Positions 24,870 through 34,431 of a stretch of DNA of 64,000 nt are shown piece by piece. How positions within the stretch are numbered: the first letter of the stretch is position 1; the number at the start of each line of letters is the position of its first letter. The position numbers and the translations under genes were made by a program. The notes below the pieces were generated by a model that worked only from the letters and a program-made list of their open reading frames with translations, was not told the DNA's origin and ran no database searches. Source of the DNA: Streptomyces atratus (lineage in GTDB: Bacteria > Actinomycetota > Actinomycetes > Streptomycetales > Streptomycetaceae); the NCBI RefSeq assembly GCF_014648655.1, contig NZ_BMRN01000003.1:1-64000 (forward strand), read 5' to 3'.

Positions 24870-25847
24870 GTGAACGACCAGCGCAGTGCAGCAGGGGCAA
24901 TGGCCGCGGAGCAGGCCGCAGCCGTCGCCGTACCGGAGGCGGTGTCCGCCCTGGGCGGGGCGGCAGGTCCTGTGCGTCCCAACGGCCGTAGGGCGGCACT
25001 CGCCCCGGTCGCGCTGGTGGTCGCGGGCGGCCTGTCCGTCCAGTTCGGCTCCGCCGTCGCGGTCCTGCTGATGCCGCGGGCCGGCGCGCTCGGGGTGGTC
25101 ACCCTGCGCCTGGCCGTCGCCGCGCTCGTCCTGATGGCCGTCTGCCGCCCGAAGCTGCGCGGCCACTCGCGCGCCGACTGGGGCACGGTCCTCGCGTTCG
25201 GGGTGGCCATGGGTGGCATGAACACACTCTTCTACCAGGCCGTCGACCGCATCCCGCTGGGCGCGGCCGTCACCCTGGAGGTGCTGGGGCCGCTGGCCCT
25301 GTCCGTGGTCGCCTCGCGCCGCCTGGTCAACCTGGTGTGGGCGGGCCTCGCGCTGGGCGGCGTCGTGCTGCTGAGCGGGGGTGGCTTCGACCGCCTCGAT
25401 CCGGTGGGCGCCGCGTACGCACTGGGCGCGGGTGCCATGTGGGCCACGTACATAGTCTTCAGCGCCCGCACCGGCCGCCGCTTCCCCCAGGCGGACGGCC
25501 TGGCCCTGGCCATGGTGGTAGCGGCACTTCTCTCCCTGCCTCTCGGCATCCTGGAGTCGGGCTCGAAGCTGCTGGTCCCGTCCACGCTGGGGCTGGGCGC
25601 GGCGGTGGCACTGCTGAGCTCGGTCCTCCCGTACACCCTCGAACTCATGGCGTTGCGCCGCCTGCCCGCGCCCACCTTCGCGATCCTGATGAGCCTCGAA
25701 CCCGCGATCGCGGCCACGGCCGGCTTCCTCATCCTCGACCAGGCCCTCTCCGCGACGGACGCCCTGGCCATCGCACTGGTCATCGGCGCGAGCATGGGGG
25801 CGGTGCGCAGTCAGGTACGGGTCGGGAAGCGCCGCGACCACGCCTGA
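24870..25847 (+). CDS. EamA/DMT-family transporter
   Basis: A 325-residue membrane protein with about ten transmembrane helices in two EamA repeats (LGVVTLRLAVAALVLMAV … VVLLSGGG; YALGAGAMWATYIVFSA … AIAATAGFLILDQALSATDALAIALVI). GTG at 24870 follows GGGAGG. Members such as RhtA export amino acids or other metabolites, and PAPTFAILMSLEPAIAAT is the conserved second-repeat signature. Substrate unknown. The divergent LysR gene is the likely regulator. Confidence 0.92.
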   Translation: MNDQRSAAGAMAAEQAAAVAVPEAVSALGGAAGPVRPNGRRAALAPVALVVAGGLSVQFGSAVAVLLMPRAGALGVVTLRLAVAALVLMAVCRPKLRGHSRADWGTVLAFGVAMGGMNTLFYQAVDRIPLGAAVTLEVLGPLALSVVASRRLVNLVWAGLALGGVVLLSGGGFDRLDPVGAAYALGAGAMWATYIVFSARTGRRFPQADGLALAMVVAALLSLPLGILESGSKLLVPSTLGLGAAVALLSSVLPYTLELMALRRLPAPTFAILMSLEPAIAATAGFLILDQALSATDALAIALVIGASMGAVRSQVRVGKRRDHA

Positions 25848-26021
25848 CGGCTCGCCCGCGCCCCGCCCGCGCTCCGCGACCGGCTGCCCCGGACGCTCGA
25901 CGCGTCGACCCGTGTCCACCGCCCGGAACGAGCCGCACACCCTCGGCTGCGTGCGGCCGGTCCACCGGCCCGCCGCGCCTCCTAGGCTTGCTCCTGATCC
26001 GAACGGGAAGGGGCGGGGCAC

Positions 26022-26453
26022 GTGGCGAACTGGGGACTGGTCATGGAGACGACCGTGGGGGTGGGGGAGCGCAAGCACGCGGAGGCATACGTGCTGGCGC
26101 ACCTGGAGGGCACACGTGAAGACGCCCTGGCGGAGCTGGAGCAGCGGGCCCGGAACCATACGCCGGAGCACCCCCGGAGCCCGAAGCGCCGTCGGCTCTT
26201 CCGGGAGGGCGACGGCTTCCTTCTGGTGATCGACGGCGCCTGGCAGTCCTTCAGTACCCGGTTCACGGTGGCGGAGCTGCTGGACGACAGCGCCGCACCG
26301 CCCCCGGCCGAACCGGAGCCGGAGCCGGTGGAGCCGGAACCGGGGGCCACGGTGCCGTCGCCTCCGCCGCCGCCCTCGTCGCCGCCGGTGGAGCGATACG
26401 CGGACGGGGTGCCGGTCCGGCCGAGCTGGCTGGGCCGCATCGATGTGCAGTGA
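26022..26453 (+). CDS. Conserved Streptomyces hypothetical protein with Pro-rich tail
   Basis: A 143-residue protein from GTG at 26022, preceded by GAAGGGG. The first 90 residues are a compact domain (VGERKHAEAYVLAHLEGTREDALAELEQRARNHTPE; RRLFREGDGFLLVIDGAWQSFSTRFTVAELL). The rest is a Pro/Glu-rich linker (EPEPEPVEPEP; PPPPPSSPP) ending in WLGRIDVQ. I do not recognise a named family or motif. No membrane segment. Confidence 0.72.
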   Translation: MANWGLVMETTVGVGERKHAEAYVLAHLEGTREDALAELEQRARNHTPEHPRSPKRRRLFREGDGFLLVIDGAWQSFSTRFTVAELLDDSAAPPPAEPEPEPVEPEPGATVPSPPPPPSSPPVERYADGVPVRPSWLGRIDVQ

Positions 26454-26878
26454 CGTCCTGCCGGGTGGGCGTTCTCGGGGGACGCCGGCCGGGTCGGCGA
26501 AGGGGGCGGCGTGTTCCGCCTGCACCCTCTGCACCAGCTTGCCCTGAACGGGGCATGACCCGGATACGCCGGAACCCCGCCACAGGACGATCTCGGAGCG
26601 TTGAGAACTTGTCGCTGTCACCCATTCGGCTCAGCGTCGTTGGTGGTGATGTCGGGTTCCGTCTGGGGTGGGGTGGGTTGTGACGTCGATCGAGTGCGCG
26701 GCGATGGCCCCGGCGCGTGGGCAGCTTGTGCGGCGCCGGCGGCCAGGCGCAGCCGGGGCCGGGCAGCCGCGCGACTCGGAAGCCCTCCCGGACCAGGGAG
26801 CCGCTGCTGCCCTCGGGGTACGCGCAGTCGCGTGCCAGGTCGATCCACTTGTCGACCTCGATGTGCCGGCGGCCGCGC
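26454..26878. other. 425-base region with a coding-like minus-strand fragment
   Basis: No complete gene. On the minus strand about 26690-26878 has almost only G/C third positions and reads HIEVDKWIDLARDCAYPEG then SGSLVREGFRVARLPG, without a usable start. It continues into lower-quality sequence. It may be the 3' end of a deleted gene or mobile-element debris; I cannot name it. Confidence 0.3.
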
Positions 26879-27493
26879 TCAGGCGCGGCGGACCCGCCAG
26901 AGCCACACTGCCGTGCCGATCATCAGGGCGAGGCTTCCCAGGTTGCCCAGGAGGGCCGGGACTTCGCCCGCCGCCCAGCCGCTGATCAGGTTCCAGGTGA
27001 CGATGACGGTGGTCGGCACGATGACGGTGAGCAGCACGCCGGTGGTCTTCTGGACGGCGGTCCAGTGCACTGAGGTGCAGAGAAGTACCGCGCCGGTGAC
27101 ACGGAACAGGAAGCCGAACACCGGGCCGGGGTCGAACGCCGCGTCGGGCCCGATGGAGAAGATCATCGTGAAAGGCAGCGAGAGGGTGAGCATCAGGAGC
27201 GGGACCAGGGGGTGCACCTTGCCGCGCCGGGCGGGTGCGTCCACGTCGCTCCGGGCCGGGGTGCCGGTGGTCCCGTTCCCCGCCTCGGCCAGTGCCGTCG
27301 CCGCGATCGTGCGGGGGTCCCCCAGCTCGGCGAGTATCTCGCCGATCGCGGCGTCGGGACGCTCGGTGCGCGTCACCTCTATGTGTTCGGCGAGGTCGGC
27401 GAGGAGTTCCTGGCGACGGTCGGCGGGGAGTGCGGAGCTCTCGCGTTCGACGGCGGAGAGGTAGTGGCGTACGGGGTCGGCAGAGGTCTTCAT
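26879..27493 (-). CDS. HAAS-domain membrane protein
   Basis: A 204-residue protein. The N-terminal 75 residues form a HAAS-type helical domain (VRHYLSAVERESSALPADRRQELLADLAEHIEVTRTE; AAIGEILAELGDPRTIAATAL). Four transmembrane helices follow (LVPLLMLTLSLPFTMIFSI; VFGFLFRVTGAVLLCTSV; TGVLLTVIVPTTVIVTWNLI; ALLGNLGSLALMIGTAVWLW). HAAS proteins are regularly paired with PadR regulators and act as membrane signalling or stress partners. Its ATG overlaps the stop of the PadR gene (ATGA). Confidence 0.85.
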   Translation of the reverse strand: MKTSADPVRHYLSAVERESSALPADRRQELLADLAEHIEVTRTERPDAAIGEILAELGDPRTIAATALAEAGNGTTGTPARSDVDAPARRGKVHPLVPLLMLTLSLPFTMIFSIGPDAAFDPGPVFGFLFRVTGAVLLCTSVHWTAVQKTTGVLLTVIVPTTVIVTWNLISGWAAGEVPALLGNLGSLALMIGTAVWLWRVRRA

Positions 27494-27864
27494 GCGAGGT
27501 CTCCGGTGGAGGGGTGCGGGGTGGCCAGGAAGGCGTCGACGGCGTTGCGGAAGCCGGGCCAGACGCGGGTGAACTCGTCGAGTGCGGCCCGGCCGCTGTC
27601 GGTGAGCGCGTAGTAGCGACGCGGTGGTCCGGAGGCGGACTCCTGCCAGGTGGTGGTGACCAGGTCGTCGCGGCGGAGCCGGGACAGCAGCGGGTAGACC
27701 GTGCCCTGGCTGGTGGCCAGGGCGCCGGAGTCCTCCAGGGCGTGGAGGAGTTCCACGCCATAACGGGGACGGTCCCGCATCAGGGCGAGTACGCAGTACT
27801 CCAGGACCCCCTTGCGCAGCTGGGCGGCTGCCCGGGCCTGCTTGGTCGAATCACCTGGTTCCAT
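27490..27864 (-). CDS. PadR-family transcriptional regulator
   Basis: A 124-residue winged-helix regulator with the PadR signature: LRKGVLEYCVLALMRDRPRYGVELLHALED, then SQGTVYPLLSRLRRDDLVTT and SGPPRRYYALTDSGRAALDEF. ATG at 27864. It is the first gene of a coupled PadR-HAAS pair, which usually autoregulates in response to membrane or toxic-compound stress. Repeated GCAAG motifs at 27870-27896 upstream may be part of its operator. Confidence 0.92.
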   Translation of the reverse strand: MEPGDSTKQARAAAQLRKGVLEYCVLALMRDRPRYGVELLHALEDSGALATSQGTVYPLLSRLRRDDLVTTTWQESASGPPRRYYALTDSGRAALDEFTRVWPGFRNAVDAFLATPHPSTGDLA

Positions 27865-28222
27865 GCGATGCAAGATACCTGGTTGGGCAAGTAGATGGGA
27901 AGGGGGTGCTCTTGACCCATCGGTCTGGCGGTTCGGTCTGGCGGTGTTGGCGCTTACGAAGACCCAGCCCTGCCCGAACGCGGAGACCTCCACCCCGGAA
28001 CCTTGATCGTTCTCACCGGGATCTCCCTTTGCCTCAACTGCTCACACCCGAACTGCCGGCCGCCCGAGAAGCGATGGCCCCCGCCGGTCTGCCCGGCCTC
28101 CCGTGCCCGTCGGCAATCGAATGACGACAGGCGCGGGAGGAGTCCGACCTCGCCCTGCGCATCCACGGTGGCGCGTTCGGGCGCACGGCCTGCCAACGCC
28201 CGGTGGCGGGACAGAAAATAAG
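27865..28222. other. Intergenic region between the PadR pair and the acyl-CoA operon
   Basis: This holds the divergent promoters of the PadR-HAAS pair and the acyl-CoA carboxylase operon. Open frames inside lack ribosome sites and codon bias. Nothing else is recognised. Confidence 0.5.
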
Positions 28223-28236
28223 GCAAGCATGCTTGC
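28223..28236. promoter_or_regulatory. Candidate TetR operator in front of the acyl-CoA operon
   Basis: GCAAGCATGCTTGC is a perfect 14-base palindrome in an AT-rich stretch (AAAATAAG on one side, TTTATAGG on the other). It lies 62 bases before the first gene of the operon that ends with a TetR gene. Size and symmetry suit a TetR operator overlapping the promoter. Confidence 0.6.
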
Positions 28237-28297
28237 TTGTTTATAGGTCCGCTGCCATGCTCCTGGGCACACCGCCTTGCCCCGAGGGGAGCGCACC

Positions 28298-29110
28298 GTG
28301 CCCGATGTCGCCGCCTTGCTCGACGATCTGCGCGAAGAGAGCCAGGAACTCGACGTACTCGTACGGGAGTTGAGCGCCGGGCAGTGGGCCGCGTCGACGC
28401 CTGCCCCCGGCTGGAGCGTCGCGCATCAGATCGCCCATCTCACCTGGACCGACGAGGTCGCACTGCTGGCCGCCACCGATGCCGACGCCTTCGCCGGGGA
28501 GGTGGCCAGGGCCATGGAGGCACCCGAGTCCTTCGTCGACCGGGGTGCCGAGGAGCTGGCCGTGCTGGATCCGGCGGCGCTCCTTGCGCGGTGGCGGGAC
28601 GGGCGGGGGCGGCTCGACGCGGTGTTGCGGGCCGCTCCGGCCGGTGTTCGTATCCCCTGGTACGGGCCGCCGATGAGCGTCGCTTCCATGGCGACCGCCC
28701 GGATCATGGAGACCTGGGCGCACGGCCAGGACATCGCCGACGCCCTCGGGGTCACCAGGACCCCCACCGCCCGGCTGCGGCACGTCGCCCGGATCGGTGT
28801 GCGGGCCAGGGACTACGCCTACCTGGTACGGGGCATCAAGGCGCCCGAGGAGGAGTTCCGAGTCGAACTGAAAGCACCCGACGGCGAGTTGATCGTGTTC
28901 GGGGCACAGGACGCACCGCAGCACGTCACCGGGCCGCTGCTCGACTTCTGCCTCCTCGTCACCCAGCGCGCCCACCGCGACGACCTCGCCGTCCGGGCCG
29001 TCGGGCCCGACGCCGACCAGTGGCTCGGCATCGCGCAGGCCTTTGCCGGGCCCGCCGGACCGGGCCGCGCACCCCGGGGAGCCGGCGCGCCGAAGGGAGA
29101 CGACGAGTGA
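28298..29110 (+). CDS. TIGR03084-family DinB-like metal-binding protein
   Basis: A 270-residue protein from GTG at 28298, preceded by GAGGGGAG. The N-terminal half is a mycothiol-dependent maleylpyruvate-isomerase/DinB-like helical bundle with metal His residues (GWSVAHQIAHLTWTDEVA; ARIMETWAHGQDIADALG). The C-terminal half is the wHTH-like/beta domain of TIGR03084 (DDLAVRAVGPDADQWLGIAQAFAG). The family is found next to acyl-CoA carboxylase genes in actinobacteria. Exact role unknown. It is the first gene of the operon and is coupled to the next by GTGA. Confidence 0.85.
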   Translation: MPDVAALLDDLREESQELDVLVRELSAGQWAASTPAPGWSVAHQIAHLTWTDEVALLAATDADAFAGEVARAMEAPESFVDRGAEELAVLDPAALLARWRDGRGRLDAVLRAAPAGVRIPWYGPPMSVASMATARIMETWAHGQDIADALGVTRTPTARLRHVARIGVRARDYAYLVRGIKAPEEEFRVELKAPDGELIVFGAQDAPQHVTGPLLDFCLLVTQRAHRDDLAVRAVGPDADQWLGIAQAFAGPAGPGRAPRGAGAPKGDDE

Positions 29111-30879
29111 CTGGACCGCGTACCCCGGCCGACCCGTCGCAGACGACCGGGAAGCCGCCGAGGACGACCGGGCCGCTGCGGATCGGCAACGCCTCCGGGT
29201 TCTACGGCGACCGCTTCGACGCCATGCGTGAGATGCTCACCGGCGGCCCCCTCGACGTCCTCACCGGGGACTACCTGGCCGAGCTGACCATGCTCATCCT
29301 CGGCCGGAGCCGGCTCAAGGACCCCACGCACGGGTACGCCACCACCTTCCTGCGCCAGCTCGAAGAGGGCCTCGGGCTCGCCCACGAGCGCGGGGTGAAG
29401 ATCGTCACCAATGCCGGAGGACTCAATCCGGCAGGACTGGCCGACGCCGTAAGGGAGTTGGCGCAGAAGGTGGGGGTGCCCGTACGGGTCGCCCATGTGG
29501 AGGGCGACAGCCTCCCCGTACCCGAGGGCTTCCTCACCGCCAACGCCTACCTCGGCGGCGCGGGGATCGCCGCCTGCCTCACCGCGGGCGCCGATGTCGT
29601 CGTCACCGGACGGGTCACCGACGCCGCCCTCGTCACCGGGCCCGCCGCCGCCCACTTCGGCTGGGGACCCGACGACCACGACGCCCTCGCCGGGGCCGTC
29701 GTCGCCGGACACGTACTGGAGTGCGGAACCCAGGCCACCGGGGGGAATTACTCGTTCTTCCGGGGCCATGACCTGCACCGGCCCGGCTTCCCCGTCGCCG
29801 AGATCCATGCCGACGGATCGTCCGTCATCACCAAGCACGACGGCACGGGCGGCGTCGTCGACATCGGCACCGTCACCGCCCAGTTGCTGTACGAGACCGG
29901 CGGGGCCCGGTACGCCGGACCGGATGTCACCGCCAGACTCGACACCGTACGGCTGGCCCAGGAAGGCCCCGACCGGGTACGGGTCTCCGGCGTGCGCGGC
30001 GAGGCCCCGCCGCCCGCACTCAAAGTCGGACTCAACCGGCTCGGCGGCTGGCGCAACGAAGTCGTCTTCGTGCTCACCGGGCTCGACATCGAGGCCAAGG
30101 CACAGCTCGTCAAGGACCAGTTCGCGCAGGCACTCGACCGGTCCCGTACCCGCCCCGCGGAGGTTCGTTGGGAGTTGGCCCGGACCGACCGGGCCGACGC
30201 CGACACCGAGGAGAGGGCCTGCGCCCTGCTCCGGCTCGTCGTCCGCGACCAGGACCCGGAGGCCGTCGGACGCGCGGTCTCCGGCGCCGCGATCGAGCTC
30301 GCCCTCGGCAGCTATCCGGGTTTCCATGTCACCGCCCCGCCCGGAAAGGGCGCACCGTACGGGGTGTTCGAGGCACAGTACGTACCGGCCGACGAGGTCC
30401 CGCACGTGGCCGTCCTGCCGGACGGGCGGCGACTGAGCCTGGCACCTCCCGCGACGACACAGCCGCTCCGGGACGCCGGGGAACCGCCGCTCCCCGCACC
30501 CCTGCCGGACCCCGGCCCCACCCGGACCGCCCCGCTCGGCCGGGTCGCGGGTGCCCGCAGCGGTGACAAGGGCGGGGACGCCAACGTGGGGGTGTGGGCC
30601 GTCGGCGACGACGCCTGGCGGTGGCTGGCCCATGAGCTGACCGTCGAACGGTTCCGGGAGCTGCTGCCGGAGACCGCCGGCCTCACCGTCGTACGCCACC
30701 TCCTGCCGAACCTGCGCGCCCTGAACTTCACCGTCCACGGGCTGCTCGGCGAGGGCGTCGCCGCCCAGCGCCGGTTCGATCCGCAGGCCAAGGCGGTGGG
30801 GGAGTGGCTGCGCTCCCGGCACCTGCCCATTCCCGTATCGCTGCTGGAGACCGTCCACGCACCGGAGGTGAACGCATGA
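29107..30879 (+). CDS. AtuA-like (DUF1446) acyclic terpene utilization family protein
   Basis: A 590-residue protein. The DUF1446 core spans about 25-450 ([77 protein letters not shown]). The C-terminal AtuA ferredoxin-like domain covers about 475-575 ([20 protein letters not shown]). In Pseudomonas AtuA belongs to citronellol/geranyl-CoA degradation, but the reaction is undefined. Its stop overlaps the carboxyltransferase ATG. In this setting it probably supports branched or isoprenoid acyl-CoA breakdown. Confidence 0.9.
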   Translation: MTGPRTPADPSQTTGKPPRTTGPLRIGNASGFYGDRFDAMREMLTGGPLDVLTGDYLAELTMLILGRSRLKDPTHGYATTFLRQLEEGLGLAHERGVKIVTNAGGLNPAGLADAVRELAQKVGVPVRVAHVEGDSLPVPEGFLTANAYLGGAGIAACLTAGADVVVTGRVTDAALVTGPAAAHFGWGPDDHDALAGAVVAGHVLECGTQATGGNYSFFRGHDLHRPGFPVAEIHADGSSVITKHDGTGGVVDIGTVTAQLLYETGGARYAGPDVTARLDTVRLAQEGPDRVRVSGVRGEAPPPALKVGLNRLGGWRNEVVFVLTGLDIEAKAQLVKDQFAQALDRSRTRPAEVRWELARTDRADADTEERACALLRLVVRDQDPEAVGRAVSGAAIELALGSYPGFHVTAPPGKGAPYGVFEAQYVPADEVPHVAVLPDGRRLSLAPPATTQPLRDAGEPPLPAPLPDPGPTRTAPLGRVAGARSGDKGGDANVGVWAVGDDAWRWLAHELTVERFRELLPETAGLTVVRHLLPNLRALNFTVHGLLGEGVAAQRRFDPQAKAVGEWLRSRHLPIPVSLLETVHAPEVNA

Positions 30880-32483
30880 CCGTCCTGCCCACCGGGCTCG
30901 ACACCGCGAGCCCCGAATACGCCGCCAACCGCACGGCCATGCTCGCGAAACTCGACGAACTGGCCGACGAGCACACCAAGGCGCAGGCGGGCGGCGGCGA
31001 GAAGTACGTGGCGCGGCACCGCTCGCGCGGAAAGCTCCTGGCCCGCGAGCGGATCGAGCTGCTGATCGACGAGGACACCCCGTTCCTGGAGCTGTCGCCG
31101 CTCGCCGCCTGGGGGAGCGAGTACGCGATCGGCGCCTCGCTCATCACCGGGATCGGGGTGATCGAGGGCGTGGAGTGCCTGATCACCGCCAACGACCCGA
31201 CCGTACGCGGCGGCGCCTCCAACCCCTGGACCCTGAAGAAGGCCCTGCGGGCGAACGAGATCGCCTTCGCCAACCGGCTGCCCTGCATCAGCCTCGTCGA
31301 GTCCGGGGGCGCCGATCTCCCCTCGCAGAAGGAGATCTTCATCCCGGGCGGGGCGCTGTTCCGCGACCTCACCCGGCTGTCGGCGGCCGGCATCCCGACC
31401 GTGGCCGTCGTCTTCGGGAACTCGACCGCCGGTGGGGCATACGTCCCCGGTATGTCCGACCACACCGTCATGATCAAGGAACGGTCCAAGGTGTTCCTCG
31501 GCGGACCGCCGCTGGTGAAGATGGCGACCGGCGAGGAGAGCGACGACGAATCGCTCGGCGGCGCCGAGATGCACGCCCGCACCTCCGGGCTCGCCGACCA
31601 CTTCGCCGTCGACGAGCAGGACGCGCTGCGCCAGGCCCGCCGGATCGTCGCCCGTCTCAACTGGCGCAAGGCACACGCCGATCCGGGACCGGCCGAACCA
31701 CCGAAGTACGACGAGGACGAGCTGATCGGCATCGTGCCCGGCGATCTGAAGGTGCCCTTCGACCCGCGCGAGGTCATCGCCCGGCTCGTCGACGGCTCCG
31801 ACTTCGACGCGTTCAAGCCGCTGTACGGAACCAGCCTGGTGACCGGATGGGCCACGCTTCACGGCTATCCCGTCGGCATCCTCGCCAATGCGCAGGGCGT
31901 GCTGTTCAGCGAGGAGTCGCAGAAGGCCGCCCAGTTCATCCAGCTCGCCAACCAGCGCGACATCCCCCTGCTCTTCCTGCACAACACCACCGGCTACATG
32001 GTCGGCAAGGAGTACGAGCAGGGCGGCATCATCAAACACGGCGCGATGATGATCAACGCGGTGTCGAACTCCAAGGTCCCGCATCTGTCCGTGCTGATGG
32101 GCGCCTCGTACGGGGCCGGGCACTACGGCATGTGCGGACGGGCGTACGACCCGCGCTTCCTCTTCGCCTGGCCCAGCAGCAAGTCCGCCGTCATGGGGCC
32201 GCAGCAGCTCGCCGGGGTGCTGTCCATCGTCGCCCGCACCTCTGCCGCCGCGAAGGGGCAACCGTACGACGACAAGGCCGCCGAGGCGGACGCCGGGCTG
32301 CGCGCCATGGTCGAGCAGCAGATCGAGTCCGAGTCGCTGCCGATGTTCCTGTCCGGGCGGCTGTACGACGACGGGGTCATCGACCCGCGCGACACCAGGA
32401 CCGTCCTCGGGATGTGCCTGTCCGCGATCCACACCGCCCCGGTCGAAGGCGCCCGCGGCGGCTTCGGAATCTTCCGGATGTGA
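30876..32483 (+). CDS. Acyl-CoA carboxylase carboxyltransferase subunit
   Basis: A 535-residue biotin-dependent carboxyltransferase of the methylcrotonyl/geranyl-CoA type. The N-half has [17 protein letters not shown] and [17 protein letters not shown], the acyl-CoA site with the oxyanion loop [15 protein letters not shown]. The C-half has [25 protein letters not shown] and [19 protein letters not shown], the carboxybiotin site. The SGGADLP and GYMVG motifs separate it from acetyl/propionyl-CoA types. Works with the biotin carboxylase/BCCP encoded next. Coupled by ATGA to the previous gene. Confidence 0.93.
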   Translation: MTVLPTGLDTASPEYAANRTAMLAKLDELADEHTKAQAGGGEKYVARHRSRGKLLARERIELLIDEDTPFLELSPLAAWGSEYAIGASLITGIGVIEGVECLITANDPTVRGGASNPWTLKKALRANEIAFANRLPCISLVESGGADLPSQKEIFIPGGALFRDLTRLSAAGIPTVAVVFGNSTAGGAYVPGMSDHTVMIKERSKVFLGGPPLVKMATGEESDDESLGGAEMHARTSGLADHFAVDEQDALRQARRIVARLNWRKAHADPGPAEPPKYDEDELIGIVPGDLKVPFDPREVIARLVDGSDFDAFKPLYGTSLVTGWATLHGYPVGILANAQGVLFSEESQKAAQFIQLANQRDIPLLFLHNTTGYMVGKEYEQGGIIKHGAMMINAVSNSKVPHLSVLMGASYGAGHYGMCGRAYDPRFLFAWPSSKSAVMGPQQLAGVLSIVARTSAAAKGQPYDDKAAEADAGLRAMVEQQIESESLPMFLSGRLYDDGVIDPRDTRTVLGMCLSAIHTAPVEGARGGFGIFRM

Positions 32484-32491
32484 GGCCACAG

Positions 32492-34431
32492 ATGATCTCC
32501 ACACTGCTCGTCGCCAACCGGGGCGAGATCGCCTGCCGGATCTTCCGCACCTGCCGCGCGCTCGGCATCGCCACCGTCGCCGTGTACTCCGACGCGGACG
32601 CCGACGCGCTCCACGTACGGGAGGCGGACACCGCCGTACGGCTGCCGGGCGCCGCCCCGGCCGACACCTATCTGCGCGGTGACCTCGTCGTACGCGCCGC
32701 GCTCGCGGCGGGCGCCGACGCCGTCCACCCCGGGTACGGCTTCCTCTCCGAGAACGCCGGATTCGCCAGGGCCGTGCAGGACGCCGGTCTCGTCTGGGTG
32801 GGGCCGCCGGTCAAGGCCATCGAGCTGATGGCGTCCAAGACCCGCGCCAAGGAGCTGATGGCCGCCGCCGGGGTGCCGCTCCTCGCCCCCGTCGACCCGG
32901 CACGGGCCCGCTGCTGCTCAAGGCGGCGGCGGGCGGCGGCGGACGCGGGATGCGGATCGTACGCGAACTCGCCGGATTGCCCGCCGAGTTGACGGCCGCG
33001 TCCGCCGAGGCGGCGTCCGCGTTCGGGGACGGCGAGGTCTTCGCCGAGCCGTACGTGGAACGAGGCCGGCACGTCGAGGTCCAGGTCATGGCCGACGGGC
33101 ACGGCGGCATCTGGGCGCTCGGCACCCGCGACTGCTCGCTCCAGCGACGCCACCAGAAGGTCATCGAGGAAGCCCCCGCCCCCGGACTCGACGACGAGCT
33201 GCGGGACCGGCTGCACGACGCCGCCGTGGCCGCCGCGCACGCCGTCGGCTACCAGGGAGCGGGCACCGTCGAGTTCCTGCTCACCGCCGACGGACGCCCG
33301 TACTTCCTGGAGATGAACACCCGCCTCCAGGTCGAACACCCCGTCACCGAAGCGGTCTTCGGCCTCGACCTCGTCGCCCTCCAGCTGCGCATCGCCGAAG
33401 GCGAACCGCTGCCCACCACCGCACCCCCCGCACCGCACGGCCACGCCGTCGAGGCCCGCCTCTACGCCGAGGACCCCGCCCGCGACTGGCAGCCGCAGAC
33501 CGGCGCACTGCACACCCTCGACGTGCCGACCGCACCCGGCCTGCGCCTCGACACCGGGTACACCGACGGCGACACCATCGGCGTCCACTACGACCCGATG
33601 CTCGCCAAGGTCATCGCCCACGCCCGCACCCGCACCGAAGCCGTACGCCTCCTCGCCCGCGCCCTGGAACGCGCCCGCATTCACGGCCCGGTCACCAACC
33701 GCGACCTGCTCGTACGGTCCCTGCGCCACCCCGACTTCCGCGCCGCCCGCCTCGACACCGGCTTCTACGACCGCCACCTGGACGCCCTCACCCCGGCCCC
33801 GGCCCCGGACGAAGCGGAACCGCGCCTCGCCGCCCTGGCCGCCGCCCTCGCCGACGCCGCCGCCCGGCAGCAGGCACCCGGCCCCGGCCCCGCCCGCTTC
33901 GGCGCCTGGCGCAACATCTCCTCCCAGCCCCGGACCAAGCGCTACCGCGCCGAACCCGACGGCACCGAGCACCAGGCCGCCTACCGCACCACCCGCACCG
34001 GCCCCGTCCCCGAAACCGGAGAACGGGTCATCGCCGCCCGGCCCGGCCGCGTCACCCTCGAAGCCGACGGCATCACCCGCCACTTCGACATCGCCGCCCA
34101 CGGCGACAAGGCGTACGTGGACACCGCCACCGGCTCGTACACCTTCACCGCCCTGCCCCGCTTCACCGACCCCACCGACCGCACCGAACCCGGCTCGCTG
34201 CTCGCCCCCATGCCCGGCACCGTCGTCCGCATCGCGGACGGACTCGGGGCCGGGGCAAGCGTCGAAGCCGGGCAGCCACTGATCTGGCTGGAGGCGATGA
34301 AGATGGAACACCGCATCCTCGCCCCCGCCACCGGCACCCTCACCGCACTCCACGCCGCCCCCGGCCTCCAGGTGGAGGTCGGCGCCCTGCTCGCCGTCGT
34401 GCAAGACGTACAGGAGGAACCGAAGCAATGA
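32492..34431 (+). pseudogene. Acyl-CoA carboxylase biotin carboxylase/BCCP subunit, frameshifted
   Basis: ATG at 32492 opens a biotin carboxylase ([37 protein letters not shown]) that runs in frame to about 32900 (LLAPVDPA). The ATP-grasp continues in the next frame as [19 protein letters not shown]. It goes on with EVQVMADGHGGIWALGTRDCSLQRRHQKVIEE and FLEMNTRLQVEHPVTE to a C-terminal biotinyl domain with WLEAMKMEH and the stop at 34431. One missing base near 32900 (GACCCGGCACGG for GACCCGGGCACGG) explains the break. Restored length would be about 646 residues. It may be a real mutation or a sequence error. Confidence 0.85.

Noticed and set aside
23757..26621. 954-residue minus frame running through the LysR and EamA region
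   Set aside because: Only the last 320 codons have protein character (LysR); the rest lies antisense to the EamA gene.
27954..28226. Small minus frame between the PadR and acyl-CoA operons
   Set aside because: It overlaps the candidate operator and promoter and has no start signals or recognisable sequence.
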